Of a stretch of DNA of 64,000 bases, positions 35,508 to 47,097 are shown piece by piece. The first letter of the stretch is position 1. Each line of letters begins with the position of its first letter. The DNA comes from Maratus speciosus (taxonomy: Eukaryota; Arthropoda; Arachnida; Araneae; Salticidae): the NCBI GenBank assembly GCA_963932465.1, contig OZ010787.1, forward strand, positions 11,715,284-11,779,283, given 5' to 3'. The translations under genes were made by a program, and so were the position numbers. The notes below the pieces were generated by a model that was given only the letters and a program-made list of their open reading frames with translations, ran no database searches and was not told where the DNA came from.

Positions 35508-36910
35508 TAAAAATAAAAAGAGAAATATACACGATATGATCACTATTTTAAAATGTAAAGTAGTGCTGTGTATATTAATACATGGAAATTTTTTCAGAGA
35601 GAAACATTCGCCTTGCACCTTTTAAGAAATTAGCATTGCGCTTTTTAAGCAATTAATTTGATTTTCTTTTGAAATAGTGCTGTGTACTTTAACAACATAT
35701 AAAATTTTTATGAAGATTATTCTGACGAAACCGACATCTCTTCCTCCCTCCCCCCCCCCCCCCACACAAAAATGTATGATAATCGGACAGTCCTTGAAAA
35801 GTTATAAGTGGACATACATACACCCTTTCGTTGAAAGTTCGTTAAAAATAAAATTCATATTATGTGTATTTTTTTTATTATTTAATGACAAGTATATAAA
35901 TATTTGGTTTCAGGATGTTTATTAACTTAACAATGAAATTCTCATTTAAAGCTATTTATATCTTCTTATTGCGTCATATAATATCAAAATGATTTAAATT
36001 TCCTGAAACAGGCGGGCAATCAGGCAGATTAACATAAAACCTTTTATTTCTAAAATTTTATGCTGCGAAGGGTTTCTATTAAACAAACGAAATCCCTCTT
36101 CCATTCTTTTACCCGAAAAACTATATATGTGCATTCCTAGCATATCTCACAATGCTTTTACTTTGAAAGTTTAAAACATATTCGTTTTCTTTATTTGTAA
36201 TATTTAATTAAAATGCTTTCTTAGGCAATTTGCATATATATAGTATGCGCGACTTGTCGAAAATGGGCATATTTTCACATACATTTTTCTTTCTTATACA
36301 TTTATTTTCTCAATATTTTACATTTTTTAATATATAATGGAATTTCAAAGTGCTGGATAATTACGCATATTTTCAGTTAATCACGATTTTCTGAACTATA
36401 AGACGCATTCTTAAATTTTAGAAAAATTCCTTTATGTGCATTAGTAAGAATATAAATAACATTTTAAAACATTTAAAAATAATAATAGAATAGAAAATGA
36501 TTTGAATAGCATGAAATGTAATTGACATTTTGTTCAGCAATACCAGTGTAATTCCAATCTACAACTTTTATTATTGTTTACAATATGTGTATTTTAGACT
36601 TACAACGACTTATTATTGTTATAAATATATGCATTCTACTCGTAAAAGGATTTATATCTGTTTCAAATATTTGCGCCCTAATTTTTGAATGCAATAACTC
36701 AAAGTTAAAAAAAAGGTTTTTGTTATGAATAGTTTGGTTATTATCTTAAGTTGCTTTTCCTATCTCATTTCGTCTGTTTCATGTACCATATACACGAATC
36801 CCCCTTGAAGAAGGAAAATTCACATTTTGTACGAGACGTTGTTCTGACTCTTAAAAAGTAGAATTACTAATGTGTAAATAGTTCGAGTGTGACTTTTATA
36901 AGGGATGGTT
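35508..36910. other. AT-rich DNA, nothing recognisable
   Basis: No supported gene. A C-rich tract lies at 35742-35763. Confidence 0.5.
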
Positions 36911-37872
36911 GTTTGTTTGAATAGGGTTTAATGGCCCAAGGTCCTTTTAGGGAGATGCTACTCCAAAAAGAAAAACTTTTTAAAAGTTATCTTAAAACCT
37001 TATCATAAGAATATAACTCAAGAGTTCCCCGATCCAGGATCGAATGATCCCACACGGTCCAATAAGCAATCGCGAAGCGATCGCCCACTCCCCAAGGCAC
37101 CGTGTGAAATACAGACGCAACGACAGCAAACACTGCAGTGGAACAGGTGAAAATGGGGACACCCGGCGCTCCCCAGTAGAAATCTCTGAAATTCGAAGCC
37201 CCTAATGTGACGGAAGGTTTATCACCCGCGGAATATTACGCCTATTCTGAGGTTCAAGCAAAAGTCTGAACAAGGGTGGGCTAAGTCGCTAGCGTTACTC
37301 CTTGGAGGGCCGCATCAAGACCCTTCCAGTACCAAAGTACCTAACCGGATATCCAAGGCATCTCACTTAGGAAAACAAGAGCGAATAGGTCGGTTCATTA
37401 AAGATCGTATCGCAAGGTAAACGGTAAGAAGCAAAGTACTTCCAAGGGACTTTACTAATGTGGCGTCAGTTGCGGGTATATAGACGTAAACGCGAACAGG
37501 CGTGAAGAAAATTTTAATGCTATTTCTCTGTTGTCCAATAAACAAACCTTTTTCTGAGAGTATATACCCGCAGAGACGTGGCTGTTGTCACTCGTGGGTA
37601 AAGTCCACTGCGCCACTCAGTCACATGGCAGCTGTAACACCGCCGCCAACAGCACCAAAAGACACAACGCTGACGTAATCAGCATGTGAAAAAGTAGGCA
37701 GAGGCAACCTAGAAGACAACAAATTTCGCGCCGTCAGGGATCAATACCGCCTCAATTGATAACTGGTACCAAAAGGGCCCCGAATTTGATACTGCTGATG
37801 TCAGCTCGAATTCACTGGCAGCAGCGGAGCTGTCCGAAGAATTCCTCCGGCTACTGCCGAGGGAGGAGAAAC
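36911..37872 (+). other. GC-richer island, possible exon or unclassified element
   Basis: Roughly 1 kb with clearly higher GC than its surroundings. After the stop at 37711-37713 a frame stays open to the hAT element at 37873. When the hAT element and one copy of its 8-bp duplication are discounted, that frame continues from 41415 to a TAA at 41627-41629, about 124 codons in all. The reading includes LSEEFLRLLPREEK before the insertion and GKYTATHATGDAEIPP after it. I do not recognise the product. 'cctag' just upstream could be a splice acceptor. An LTR or another transposon is equally possible. Confidence 0.35.
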
Positions 37873-39959
37873 CAGGCCTGTAGCTAGGTGGGGGCCAGGT
37901 CGGGCAAAGCCCGACCTGGAAAAGTTTTTGCCCGACCTAGCGCGAGACTGTGCATTCCGATCACAACAACATTAAATTTATAATTTTTACCCTCCTATTT
38001 TTATGCAACCTAGCATAAAACTTGACATTTTGATCACTTTATCACCCACTATTTCACTTTAAACAACTTTTATGTAATACAACATTAAATTTCCTTTTTT
38101 ATTCTCTTTCATGCCAGACCTATCGAAAAAGAACCCCTCACACCTAACCCTCTACCCCTCAATTTCGTTATTAAACTGGAAACAAAAAATTCATCTATAA
38201 ACCTTTTCTCTCTCTCTTTGACAGACCAATCGGAGATTACGACATTGGGCATTCCTCTCTTTTTTGCTTTGCAGAAATTATTCCATACTGCTGTATTAGC
38301 TTAAATCCATAAAGCTTGCAGTATTCTTTGTAGAATTGTCACTATACAAAATTTATCGCAAGAAGTCGGTGTTGAAACGAAAGGCTTCTGAAATTAAAAG
38401 TGAAACAGCCTACAATAATGTTTCCTTAATTTGAATTTGCTGTACATGACATTTAGCTGCTTCTTTCATGGAAACTTGGTTCGATTCCATGAAACAGCAA
38501 CTATCAAGCGTTGGGATTTTTTTCTTTCTCTTTTGTAATTTTTACCCGTTTCACTCCTCTGAAATTTATAAAATTTGCACTTCTAAAATAAGCCAATCAT
38601 TATTTCACATTTAAATAGTATAATATGTCGGGTAGGATTTTGCAAATCCAAATTGGTTATTTACTTGCACATTCATAAAGTTATTTTTATTTTTAAATAA
38701 AAAAAAATTATAGGTTCTCTTAATTAGAAACAAAGAAATTGAATAGTGTTTTGCACTTTCTCGTAACAGCAAATAAGTTTTCCGTAAAGGTCGTCAAAGT
38801 TGCCGTTATAAACCAATGTTTTGATAAAGGCCATCGTAAGATAAAAAACAATTACAACTCTAAGTATAATGCAGTTATCGAAAAGTGAAAAATGATATTC
38901 AGTTCGAAATCACTTCAGTAGTAATGCCTGCAAAATATATTTTTTTGTGTATAATTATGATACTGAGAATTTGTAAAAAATTTCATTTTGCTGAGTCTGA
39001 AAAATATTAGGTAGATATAGACGTGTATACATTTGTTCCGTGCTATAACTTAAAACTAATAAACACTATTTATACTGTTTGTTTAGTACCGAAAAGTATA
39101 TGCAAATATCAAATATTTTTTAAATATATATCCGTACAAAATAGCTTTACTTTCCTTCATACATGAATTTCTAAACTCCTCATTGATATACTAAACAATT
39201 GAATAGCATTTTCATTATCTTAGGTGATGACTTCTTGAGCGAAGTCGATTTCTCCTTGATGACTAAACTACATTCTCACGCACACAATTGTGTCGGTCAG
39301 GTCCTAAAGGGTTAGAAGAACCCTTTTTTACTTAAGGCTGTTTGGGGACTTTCTAGCATATCACTGAACCACCTGTGGCATTATCCTTCCTCTGAAATAT
39401 TCTTTAAACTGCTCTGCTTAAGGGATTATTATTTTTTTAATAAAGAGGTAGTGTGACATGTTTTCTAAAAGTTAATTTTGACAATATTACAATGGGACGA
39501 TATAGATGCAATTTGTCATTCCTGTGATTATGACGACTGCGGGCCTGTGTTTGTGCAAAGCCAACCTGGAAGCTTTTGTGTCCCTGTCAGAGATTTCGAT
39601 GAATAGATCAAAACTCCGCTTCAGAAAATAATGCACTATGCGTTACAGTTTTAGCTCAATCGCTGTAGATTTTAGTTGCTAATCGTTTTTGGTGAGTGTG
39701 AAAGAAAGGGGGTTCTCTTTTTAAAGCTTAGTGCAATACTCGTTACTTGTTCTTTCCATTTTATTATTTTTTTAACATCTCTTTATTGAATGATGTATAT
39801 ATAATGAATCATTAGTTAAGAAATTATACCTGAATGTATCGGTAACAATAAGTAAAAAAGTTCGCGTGTGAGTGTGTTGACAGTGTTTTGAAGAGACCGC
39901 TGAATGTAGAACTACGGAATTTGGTAAGAAGATACCTCTATGTATGAAGTTTGGCATCT

Positions 39960-41045
39960 CGAAGCACGATTTTGGATTTTGTGGTGAGATTTCTTTCTTT
40001 ATTTTTTATGCGATTTTTAGCGCTTTTTCATGTTTCGAGGAGATTTTTCTACATTATTAAAAGAAATATGACTTCATTTTTTCTAACCCAATATCATAAT
40101 TATTATCCTCTTTTTAATAAAGTTTATTCGGAATTCGCACAGCAATTTTTGAATTTTTCGCGAATTTTTTTTTTTATTCGATTTTTAATGTTTTTTCAAT
40201 TTGCTTAGAAAATGCAATATTTTTTCCAATGAAAAAGCCGAAAATTGAATAGATTTTGACCCTAAGCTAGGATCGAGTGTAGCTTTGAAGAATGAAAATA
40301 ATGATAGGGTTGCCAGAAAATCCAGGTTCCTAGAATGAATAAGACAGTCAGAGATTTTCAGACACATTAAGAAAACTGGTGTAGGGATTTGAAAATTGGC
40401 ACAGATACACAAAATAATATTCTATTTCAGAAATTCGAAAAATCTAATAAAATCCACCAGTAATATTTTATTTTATCAAAAAACATGATTTTTTATGAAA
40501 AAATAAATGGTTCAGGTTTCGGCATTTGTAAAAGGAATTCTATTTAAAATTTTTAGCAATATGAATTTGGTTTCAAACTTTTAGACTAGTTTAGTCAATT
40601 CCTCCTAGGCGATTTTTAATACGGTTTTCAATGCAATTTTTAGTGAGGTTTTGCGATCCATAGCGATTTTTTGGCCTAATAATATAGTAAAATTCTGTTC
40701 TCTTTTCAACAAAATTTTTACTGATTTCGCATAGCAATTTTCGAATTTTTTCTGAATTTGTTATTATTAGTTCTTTTTTGCATTCCCCAGATAATATTCT
40801 AATTTCGTAGAAGAAATCCTGTCTTTCAGCCCAAAATAGTAACTTTTAACCTCTGCGATTTTATTTTAGTGATTTTTCGCAATTAGCAGCGAGTTTTCCA
40901 TATTAGTAAAAGGAATTTCGTTTCAATCTTCTAGCCTAATATAGTTTTACTTTTTATCTTTTTAATTAAGTTTATTCGGAATTCATGTAGGTATTTTTAA
41001 ATTTTGAACAATTTTTCTTTTTAGATTTTTGGAATTTTTTTGTGC
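39960..41045. repeat. Degenerate tandem repeat, about 400-450 bp units
   Basis: Three imperfect units near 40010, 40610 and 40860 share 'gcgatttttagcg', 'ttttaataaagtttattcggaattcg' and 'agcaatttttgaattttt' in the same order. AT-rich and non-coding: the 85-codon frame at 39951-40208 is Phe-rich and not conserved in the other units. Confidence 0.6.
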
Positions 41046-41056
41046 CATTTTTTGAC

Positions 41057-41088
41057 GGACCCGGGCAGCGCTGGGCGTGTCAGCTAGT
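41057..41088 (+). mobile_element. Helitron-like 3' terminus
   Basis: A GC-rich potential hairpin 'acccgggcagcgctgggcg' is followed about 6 bp later by CTAG and then T. A subterminal hairpin, a CTRR end and insertion before T is the Helitron 3' signature. The preceding tandem repeat may be its body. No 5' TC end or Rep/helicase was found. Confidence 0.45.
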
Positions 41089-41691
41089 TATTAACATAAA
41101 CGAACATAAAACATGCATATATTTAAATTATTTAATTAAAAGAAAAACAACTTATTTACATTATATCAAATAGTATTTTATTTTATCTTTGCTATATTTT
41201 TATTGTGTCTTGGAAGGAACTTTCAAATTTTCATCCTGGATTTTGAAAGATCTTATCCTTTAAATGAAAAAAATTATACCCTATTACATATGCAGTACAT
41301 ATTTTTGAAGAAATACAGATAAGAGACAGAAAAAATTAAAGAAATAATCTGCCCCTCCTGGATAAACATTTGCCCTACCTGGAAGTATGTTCTGACTACG
41401 GGCCTGGGAGAAACCCCAACCCGGAAAATATACAGCTACTCATGCAACCGGTGACGCAGAAATTCCGCCTCTTAACAGTTTTCCACTGATGAAGAGACTT
41501 GAGATGAAATTTTGTTTTCTGTGCTCAATTAATACTCCCAAAATATCATTCCTTGTTGTATTAGAGAAACATAAGATTTTCGCAATTTGCTTGCAGACAG
41601 AACAGAGGTGTGTTTTGGCTGATGTTTAAATAGAGTTATTTTGATAGATTGTGCGATGATAATGATGATGATGACAATCCGTAAGGAATTG

Positions 41692-41935
41692 GCCCCACCA
41701 GTGGCTGAGAGGTTCTTCTTTCGGTGCTGGAAGACGGGGAGGGGGTGCTGGGTTCGATCCCAATCGCGCACGTCGGCCTAATCGTTCGGAGTTTTCGTGG
41801 TTTTCTTCGAGCCATGGATTTCCATGCGTAAGTACGGATTAGGTTCCCTTAGAAAGACTCCCACGAAGGGCACTCCCCCCTTGGGCCTATATCCCTAGTG
41901 TAGATAATCGGGCGTCAAAAATCAACCAACCAACT
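41692..41935 (+). mobile_element. tRNA-derived SINE with perfect target duplication
   Basis: A 244-bp insertion flanked by the 11-bp direct repeat GTAAGGAATTG (41681-41691, 41936-41946). The head carries pol III promoter boxes: A-box-like TGGCTGAGAGG (about 41702-41712) and B-box GGGTTCGATCCCA (about 41750-41762). The body has no coding capacity, and the tail is a short 'ccaaccaac' repeat. SINEs are mobilised by a LINE in trans; none is seen here. Confidence 0.85.
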
Positions 41936-41946
41936 GTAAGGAATTG

Positions 41947-42855
41947 CTATTGATTTGTAAAAAGGTAATTGAAAACTAAAGGGTTCTGCTTCTATGAATA
42001 AATTGTGCAGGTGGCTGAATCTGCATCCATGTCACAGCTAATAATTTCAACTGAAATCGTGTCAGCATTGTGAGTTCGAGAACGAAAACGCTTTACTTAA
42101 ACTACTCAGTAGTTACTTTTAGCCTCTTATTTTAAGTTTACTTAATTAATGAGATTAGATGAATCTGAATGACTATGATTAAAGGAAATTCAAGTTTAAA
42201 ACATTAATAACTGTGCTCAAATCACTAGACTCAAAGGTAGAAAGAGAGAACAGTTTATGAACGTTTGAGATAATGTACATTTATGGGTCGATCTTTGCGG
42301 TTTTCTAGGTAATTGGGCGACAAGTGACCAACTTGGTAGCACACTAATTATCTAGAAAATTAGAGAACCGAAGCCCTACGATGCGCAGAATCCGAAATAA
42401 AAAACAAAGCAAAACAAAACATACATGGCATCATCAGCGTTTATAGTCACTGTAAGCTATAACAGACAGAACGCATCATATTTCGGAGAGATCAGTAGCA
42501 AGTAATAAGTTATTCCACTCCGTTTGACACTCAATTTTCTAATGCAGAACAAAAATGAGTATAATAGTGATTGTTCCAGATCCCATTAGTATATAAAAGG
42601 CAATTTCATTTAGTAAATTACTTTGATGCAATTTATTTTTACATCTTTTAAATTTCAAGGAAAAATAATGCAATGTTTGATATTTACCAAAATTTTCTTC
42701 ACGACAAAAATAGTTTAGCTTACTAATTATCTTCAATAAATATATCATTTGGGTTACTAAGAATGTACCTAACTACGACCTAAATCATTGAATAATAACT
42801 TCCACAGATATACCTATTCAAATTATCACTTAAATAATTTTTCACAGATTTTCTG
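41947..42855. other. Intergenic DNA, nothing recognisable
   Basis: No gene, TIR pair or array seen. The 69-codon minus-strand frame at 42748-42539 is AT-driven and unsupported. Confidence 0.45.
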
Positions 42856-42859
42856 TTAA

Positions 42860-43145
42860 CCTTTAACTGATGTCACATAACTAGTGTGAAGCGGTCTGTG
42901 AGACCGCTGCATCGAAAGATGAATAAAACGCACGATTAACTCATAGGATGGTGTTTTTGTGCTAAACTTTTTGTACAGGACTGTTATAATTAAAATTCAC
43001 TTATTCAAAAGTCTCTGGTGATAGTACTAAAGTTCCAAACGGAACAAAATTTCGGTAGTGCTTGTAGTTAAACTGAAAATTGCAAGTTAAACTGTAAAAA
43101 TTAAAAAAAGCCGCGGTATGAGAGACCGGTAACATCAGTTAAAGG
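42860..43145. mobile_element. piggyBac-like MITE, copy 3 (best preserved)
   Basis: 286 bp with inverted ends CCTTTAACTGATGT and exact complement ACATCAGTTAAAGG, flanked by TTAA (42856-42859, 43146-43149). The subterminal palindrome GCGGTCTGTGAGACCGC is present near the left end and in a decayed form near the right. Non-coding. Confidence 0.85.
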
Positions 43146-43149
43146 TTAA

Positions 43150-43869
43150 TTCTTAAAAATAGCTGTAATTTTTCAGGAAATGTTCAGATATTTAAACCAA
43201 TAGTACACTCACAATCATAATGGAATGGGATTCTTTTCAGTGTTCTTGTAAATGAACTTTAAAAACTACACACTTCATTCTCAATACCGAACATGTTATG
43301 CTAAACTTCAATAAGATATATAAATTACATGGCAATCCTAATATATTTACGCGAGTTAGAGAACGGACAGGCAAACAGAATTTACAAACTTATTTCAACT
43401 ATGTTGGAAAGTGTTAAAAATGAATGATATTTTTGACCTGAAAAGCATCGAAATTTACATCAAACACACTTTTGTATGATGAATTGTAAGAAATTTGCAA
43501 ACAATTCCAGAAAATGATGTCATTTTGAATTATAGCCACCATCTTGAATTCCTATGACTTAGCACGATGAATCCTCCTCTTACATGCATTGTATTAATAA
43601 AGTAGATACTGACCTATTGGGATATTCTTATTTCTTATCACGATTTGCAGTTTTCTACTTATTTTACTCGTGTAGCACATCCACTATTATATCCAACAGC
43701 AACAAGATATAATAATGAATAAGAACCTTGTTTGACAACTTTTTCAACCTTACTAAATTGTTTGATAACTGATTATTTTATAATTTTTTTTTACATTTTT
43801 AGGGCAAAAAACGTGGGAACTACCAACATTTCGTCTGGGTGATGGAGCGATAAGAGTTCACTTATCTAC
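43150..43869. other. Intergenic DNA, nothing recognisable
   Basis: No gene or clear element boundary before the TA at 43870-43871 that precedes the Tc1-like transposon. Confidence 0.45.
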
Positions 43870-44109
43870 TACACTGCTCAAAACAATTGAAGGATATTGA
43901 GGTTGTGGATGGATCTTGCGGCTGGAGAATTGTTTATATGATTGGTACATGATCGACAGACGTAGTAGACTACACGAGAAAAAAATTACGCATGTTTGGC
44001 AGAAAAAAATGCATTGTGCATTTGGGTACAAAAAAAAACAAAAAAAAAACAAACAAAAAAAAAAAACACAATTTGTGCGTATGAGAAAAAACGAATAAAA
44101 AAAGGTGTT

Positions 44110-44661
44110 TCCTTCAAAGAAAATCGTTTTTAGTAGAGGGTATGGTTTCCCCGGACGGCCAGCAACGTTGAACACCTTTGAGGCATGGAGTCAATGAGGT
44201 TATTCATGAGGGCTGGGGTATTCTCTCTCACTGCTCCAGAAAAGCTCTTTTCAGTTCTTGGAGAGTTTGTAGGGGTGATAGGCGGCCAGCAACTCGTCTG
44301 CCTAAAATGTTCTAAACATGCTCTATTGTGTTCATGTCCGGAGAACAGGCTGGCCATTCCAGTCGTATGATTCCTTCCTCGAAAAAGAAATCATCCACCA
44401 AGTGAGCACGATATGGCCTTCAATTGTCGTCCATTAACATGAAGTCATCTCCAATTGCTGCAGCGTAAGGGACTACAATGGGTGTGAGGATATCATTCCT
44501 ATACCTCTAACCAGTCAGAGCTCCATTTCGAATGATGTGCAGTTCGGTGCGCCCATTAATAGAGATGCCAGCATAGACCATCACTCCCCCCACAGCCAAA
44601 TCTGACACTTACTTGCACGAACGCTCGTGCCACGTTCCCTCCAGATGAAAATAAGCCTATT
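44110..44661 (-). pseudogene. Tc1-like transposase, C-terminal part
   Basis: Continues the transposase downstream of the BEL insertion. The minus strand reads NRLIFIWRERGT at about 44661-44626, then the second catalytic Asp in LMDDN followed by RPYRAHLVDDF, then SPDMNTIEH with the third acidic residue. This is the order of the DDE domain of Tc1-like enzymes (MDDNARPH...SPDLNPIEHVW). Broken by TGA after LMDDN (about 44421), TAG after IEHV, and frameshifts around 44540-44610. Non-functional. Confidence 0.85.
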
Positions 44662-44666
44662 GTCAG

Positions 44667-44874
44667 TGTTCCATGTAGCGAGACATGCCGCGCCACCTAT
44701 AATTAAAATTACAGTGACTATAATCTGAAGTGAAGTGAACTAAGCTTTGAGTATTTTGTGTTGAGATGTGAGTATCGGAGAAAGCGGCGGTGCGCTGCTT
44801 CTGTGTTAAGAAATTGTTATATCAAGTAACCAGCGCTTTGTAATAATTTGAGTTTTAGCGTGAGTTATTCAAAA
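44667..44874 (+). repeat. BEL/Pao 5' LTR
   Basis: 208 bp, TGTTCCATG to TTCAAAA. The final CA is mutated to AA here but intact in the 3' LTR. It drives transcription in a live element; no obvious TATA box was seen. Confidence 0.92.
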
Positions 44875-44892
44875 TGGTCCGTCGACCCAACG
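44875..44892 (+). other. BEL primer-binding site
   Basis: TGGTCCGTCGACCCAAC begins immediately after the LTR. A TGG start complementary to a tRNA 3' CCA is expected for minus-strand priming. I did not assign the tRNA. Confidence 0.7.
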
Positions 44893-45180
44893 GAGGAGTA
44901 TAATTTAAATAATTATTGTGCTTTCGATAATAAGAACAAATTCGAACTATATGTGAGGTAGTTTTGATTTGTGTGTAAAGTGTTTAGTTCACCATTTGTG
45001 AGAGTCTTGTGATCATTTGTGCCTAAGAAATTTAAGTGCGGAGATTAATGTTTCAAATGTGCCCTGGATTTAATACATAAATAGCTACATCGTGCCTTTG
45101 TGATTGTCGCAGCGGTTTGAGTTGAGGTAAGAGCAATTTTCCTAGTTTTGATTTAGATAAATTATATCTATTATTGATAA

Positions 45181-46325
45181 TTTAAATAAAGACGAGCTTA
45201 AGCTTGTTGTTGAGGAATTAGGTTTAACTGCTCCTGAAAGCAGTAAAATTATAGAGTTGAGAGATATTATAGAGAAAAGTGAGCATTACTCAAATGAGCA
45301 ATTAATGAAAGACGTAGTCAATTCGGTTGTTGAGGAGTATAAGTCGCGAAAAGAAACTGAGAAATCTAAACTAGAATTAGAAAAAATTAAATTAGCGCAA
45401 TTAGAAAAAGAGTTAGAAATAGCAAATATTCGCAAAGAACCTTCCCAAAATTCTGAATTTGAAAAAATTAAATTAGCTCAGTTAGAGAAAGAATTAGAAT
45501 TGGCCAATGTGCGTAGAGGTTCCCGCGAAAATTTGTCGTACTTAACAGAAAAATCGGAAACGGAAATAGTGAGCAATAACCTAGAAAGCTTTATTAAAAG
45601 TGTTAAAACGTTAACTATCCGTGTACCAACGAGAGCTGAGTCATTTAATCTTTTCTTTCAATCACTCGAAAAAGCGTTCAAAACAAAAAATGTACCCGAA
45701 GAGTTTAAGGCAGAAATTCTTCTAAACATTCTCGGGGGAAAAAGCGAGTAATTTAATGATTTATTTGTCAGAGGAGGAGTTGATTAGTTATGATAAATTG
45801 AAAACTATAGTCTTAAAGGAATTTCAGCCTACAGTGCAAGAGTGTTTAAATAATTTCTGGAAAACGCAAAAGTTACCGTCAGAAAATTACGTTCAATTTG
45901 CATCCAGGTTAAAATCAATTTTTCTATATTACTGTAGTCTTCGTGAAGTAAATGATTTTAAATCATTATGCGATCTGATTGTTTCAGACAGAATTTTCAA
46001 TTCGTTAAATCGTGAATTAATGAGTCATATCGCAATTAAGCAAGCAGAATCATATTTTAAACCACAGCAGCTTGGCAGAGAATGCGATATTTTCTTATCG
46101 GTTAAATATAAAAACAGAAATGAATCAAATGCGTATTCCAGAAATTTCGCAAGTGAAAATAAACAAATAGCGGGAAATAAATTGCAAAATGCAAAAAGGG
46201 GCGTTTCAAATGTTTTCCTTTCGGAAACAAAAAATAATAAATGTATTTTGTGTAAACCTATTGCATATCATGCATTACATTCTTGTCCGCAATTCAAAAA
46301 AACTTTCGATAAAAGAAAGAGTTGA
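45181..46325 (+). pseudogene. BEL/Pao Gag (capsid) region
   Basis: The frame is open from about 45181 (no ATG survives) to 45751. It then shifts at the stop and continues at 45756-46325. The N-terminal part is a charged coiled coil with two near-repeats of KIKLAQLEKELE. It is followed by a DUF1759-type Gag core: TIRVPTRAESFNLFFQSLEK, then a leucine-rich helix, then LKEFQPTVQECLNNFWKTQK and the SRLKSIFLYYCSLREVNDF segment typical of arthropod BEL elements. One frameshift at about 45750 breaks it. It would form the capsid-like particle. Confidence 0.85.
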
Positions 46326-47097
46326 AGTTGTGAAATTAAATAAAGCATGTTTCAAATGTTTAAATTATAATTGTTGCGTACAGAAATGTAATTATAAAAA
46401 CTGTGATAGTGGACTACCCCATAACCAACTAATTCATTTTCCGAGGGAACAAAATGAATCGAGTAATAATCAAAATAAATTTCGAGGTCATGTGTTTCAG
46501 GCAGGTGCAGGAACAAAAGTTTCACCCAGCTTAGAAAATCTTTCTGTCCCTCCGAGCCAGACTGTCGCCACTAGTTTCGAAAAAAATAAAACAAAAACTG
46601 TGTTATTGAGTACGGCTCGCATTTTCATTAAGGATAAATTTTCGGAATGGCAGGAAGTTAGATGTTTATTGGATGTCGACTCGCAATCGTGTTTGATAAC
46701 TTCTCAGTGTGCTAATCGACTGCAACTTAAAATTAATAAAACAAACACTTTAATTTCGTGTTTAGATGATTCTTCTATCACAGTAAAGGGTTGCGTAAAG
46801 ACAAAAATTGCGAATAGAGATGAAAGTTTTGAAAAGGAATTGACTATGTTAGTAGTAAAGAAAATTACAGATTTAATTCCGCAAAGAGTGATTAATGTAA
46901 ATGTTGAGGTCCCAGATTTAAATATGTTAGCAGACTACCGATTTAACTGTCCTGATAAAATTGATCTGTTGATAGGTGCGGAAATATTTTATGAATTATT
47001 AAGACCAGGACAAATATATTCTCAGAGTTCGAAATTACTTTTTCAAAATACTGTATTTGGATACGTGGCTAGTGGAAGCATAGAACAGGGAGATTAG
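46319..47097 (+). pseudogene. BEL/Pao zinc knuckle and aspartic protease
   Basis: A frame shifted relative to Gag carries a Cys-rich nucleic-acid-binding segment (CFKCLNYNCCVQKCNYKNC) and then a DUF1758-type retropepsin with RCLLDVDSQSCLITSQCANR. The usual active site here is D-(T/S)-G-S-Q. In this copy the Gly is Asp (DVDSQ), which would be expected to abolish catalysis. The frame ends at TAG 47095-47097, after which the same frame reopens into the RT region. The protease normally cleaves the Gag-Pol polyprotein. Confidence 0.82.

Larger units (their letters stand above)
37873..41406. mobile_element. hAT-type non-autonomous element, 3.5 kb
   Basis: Left end CAGGCCTGTAGCTAG and right end (complement) CAGGCCCGTAGTCAG, flanked by the perfect 8-bp duplication GGAGAAAC (37865-37872, 41407-41414). 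An 8-bp duplication and a CAG-type terminus are hallmarks of hAT elements. No transposase frame is visible in the interior. A second hAT-like right end ('gactgcgggcctg') lies at about 39535-39546, so the interior is composite. Confidence 0.85.

Noticed and set aside
43858..44175. 105-codon minus frame and 60-codon plus frame
   Set aside because: Low-complexity Phe/Cys and Lys runs from a poly-A/C tract in the Tc1 trailer; the frame crosses the transposon end.
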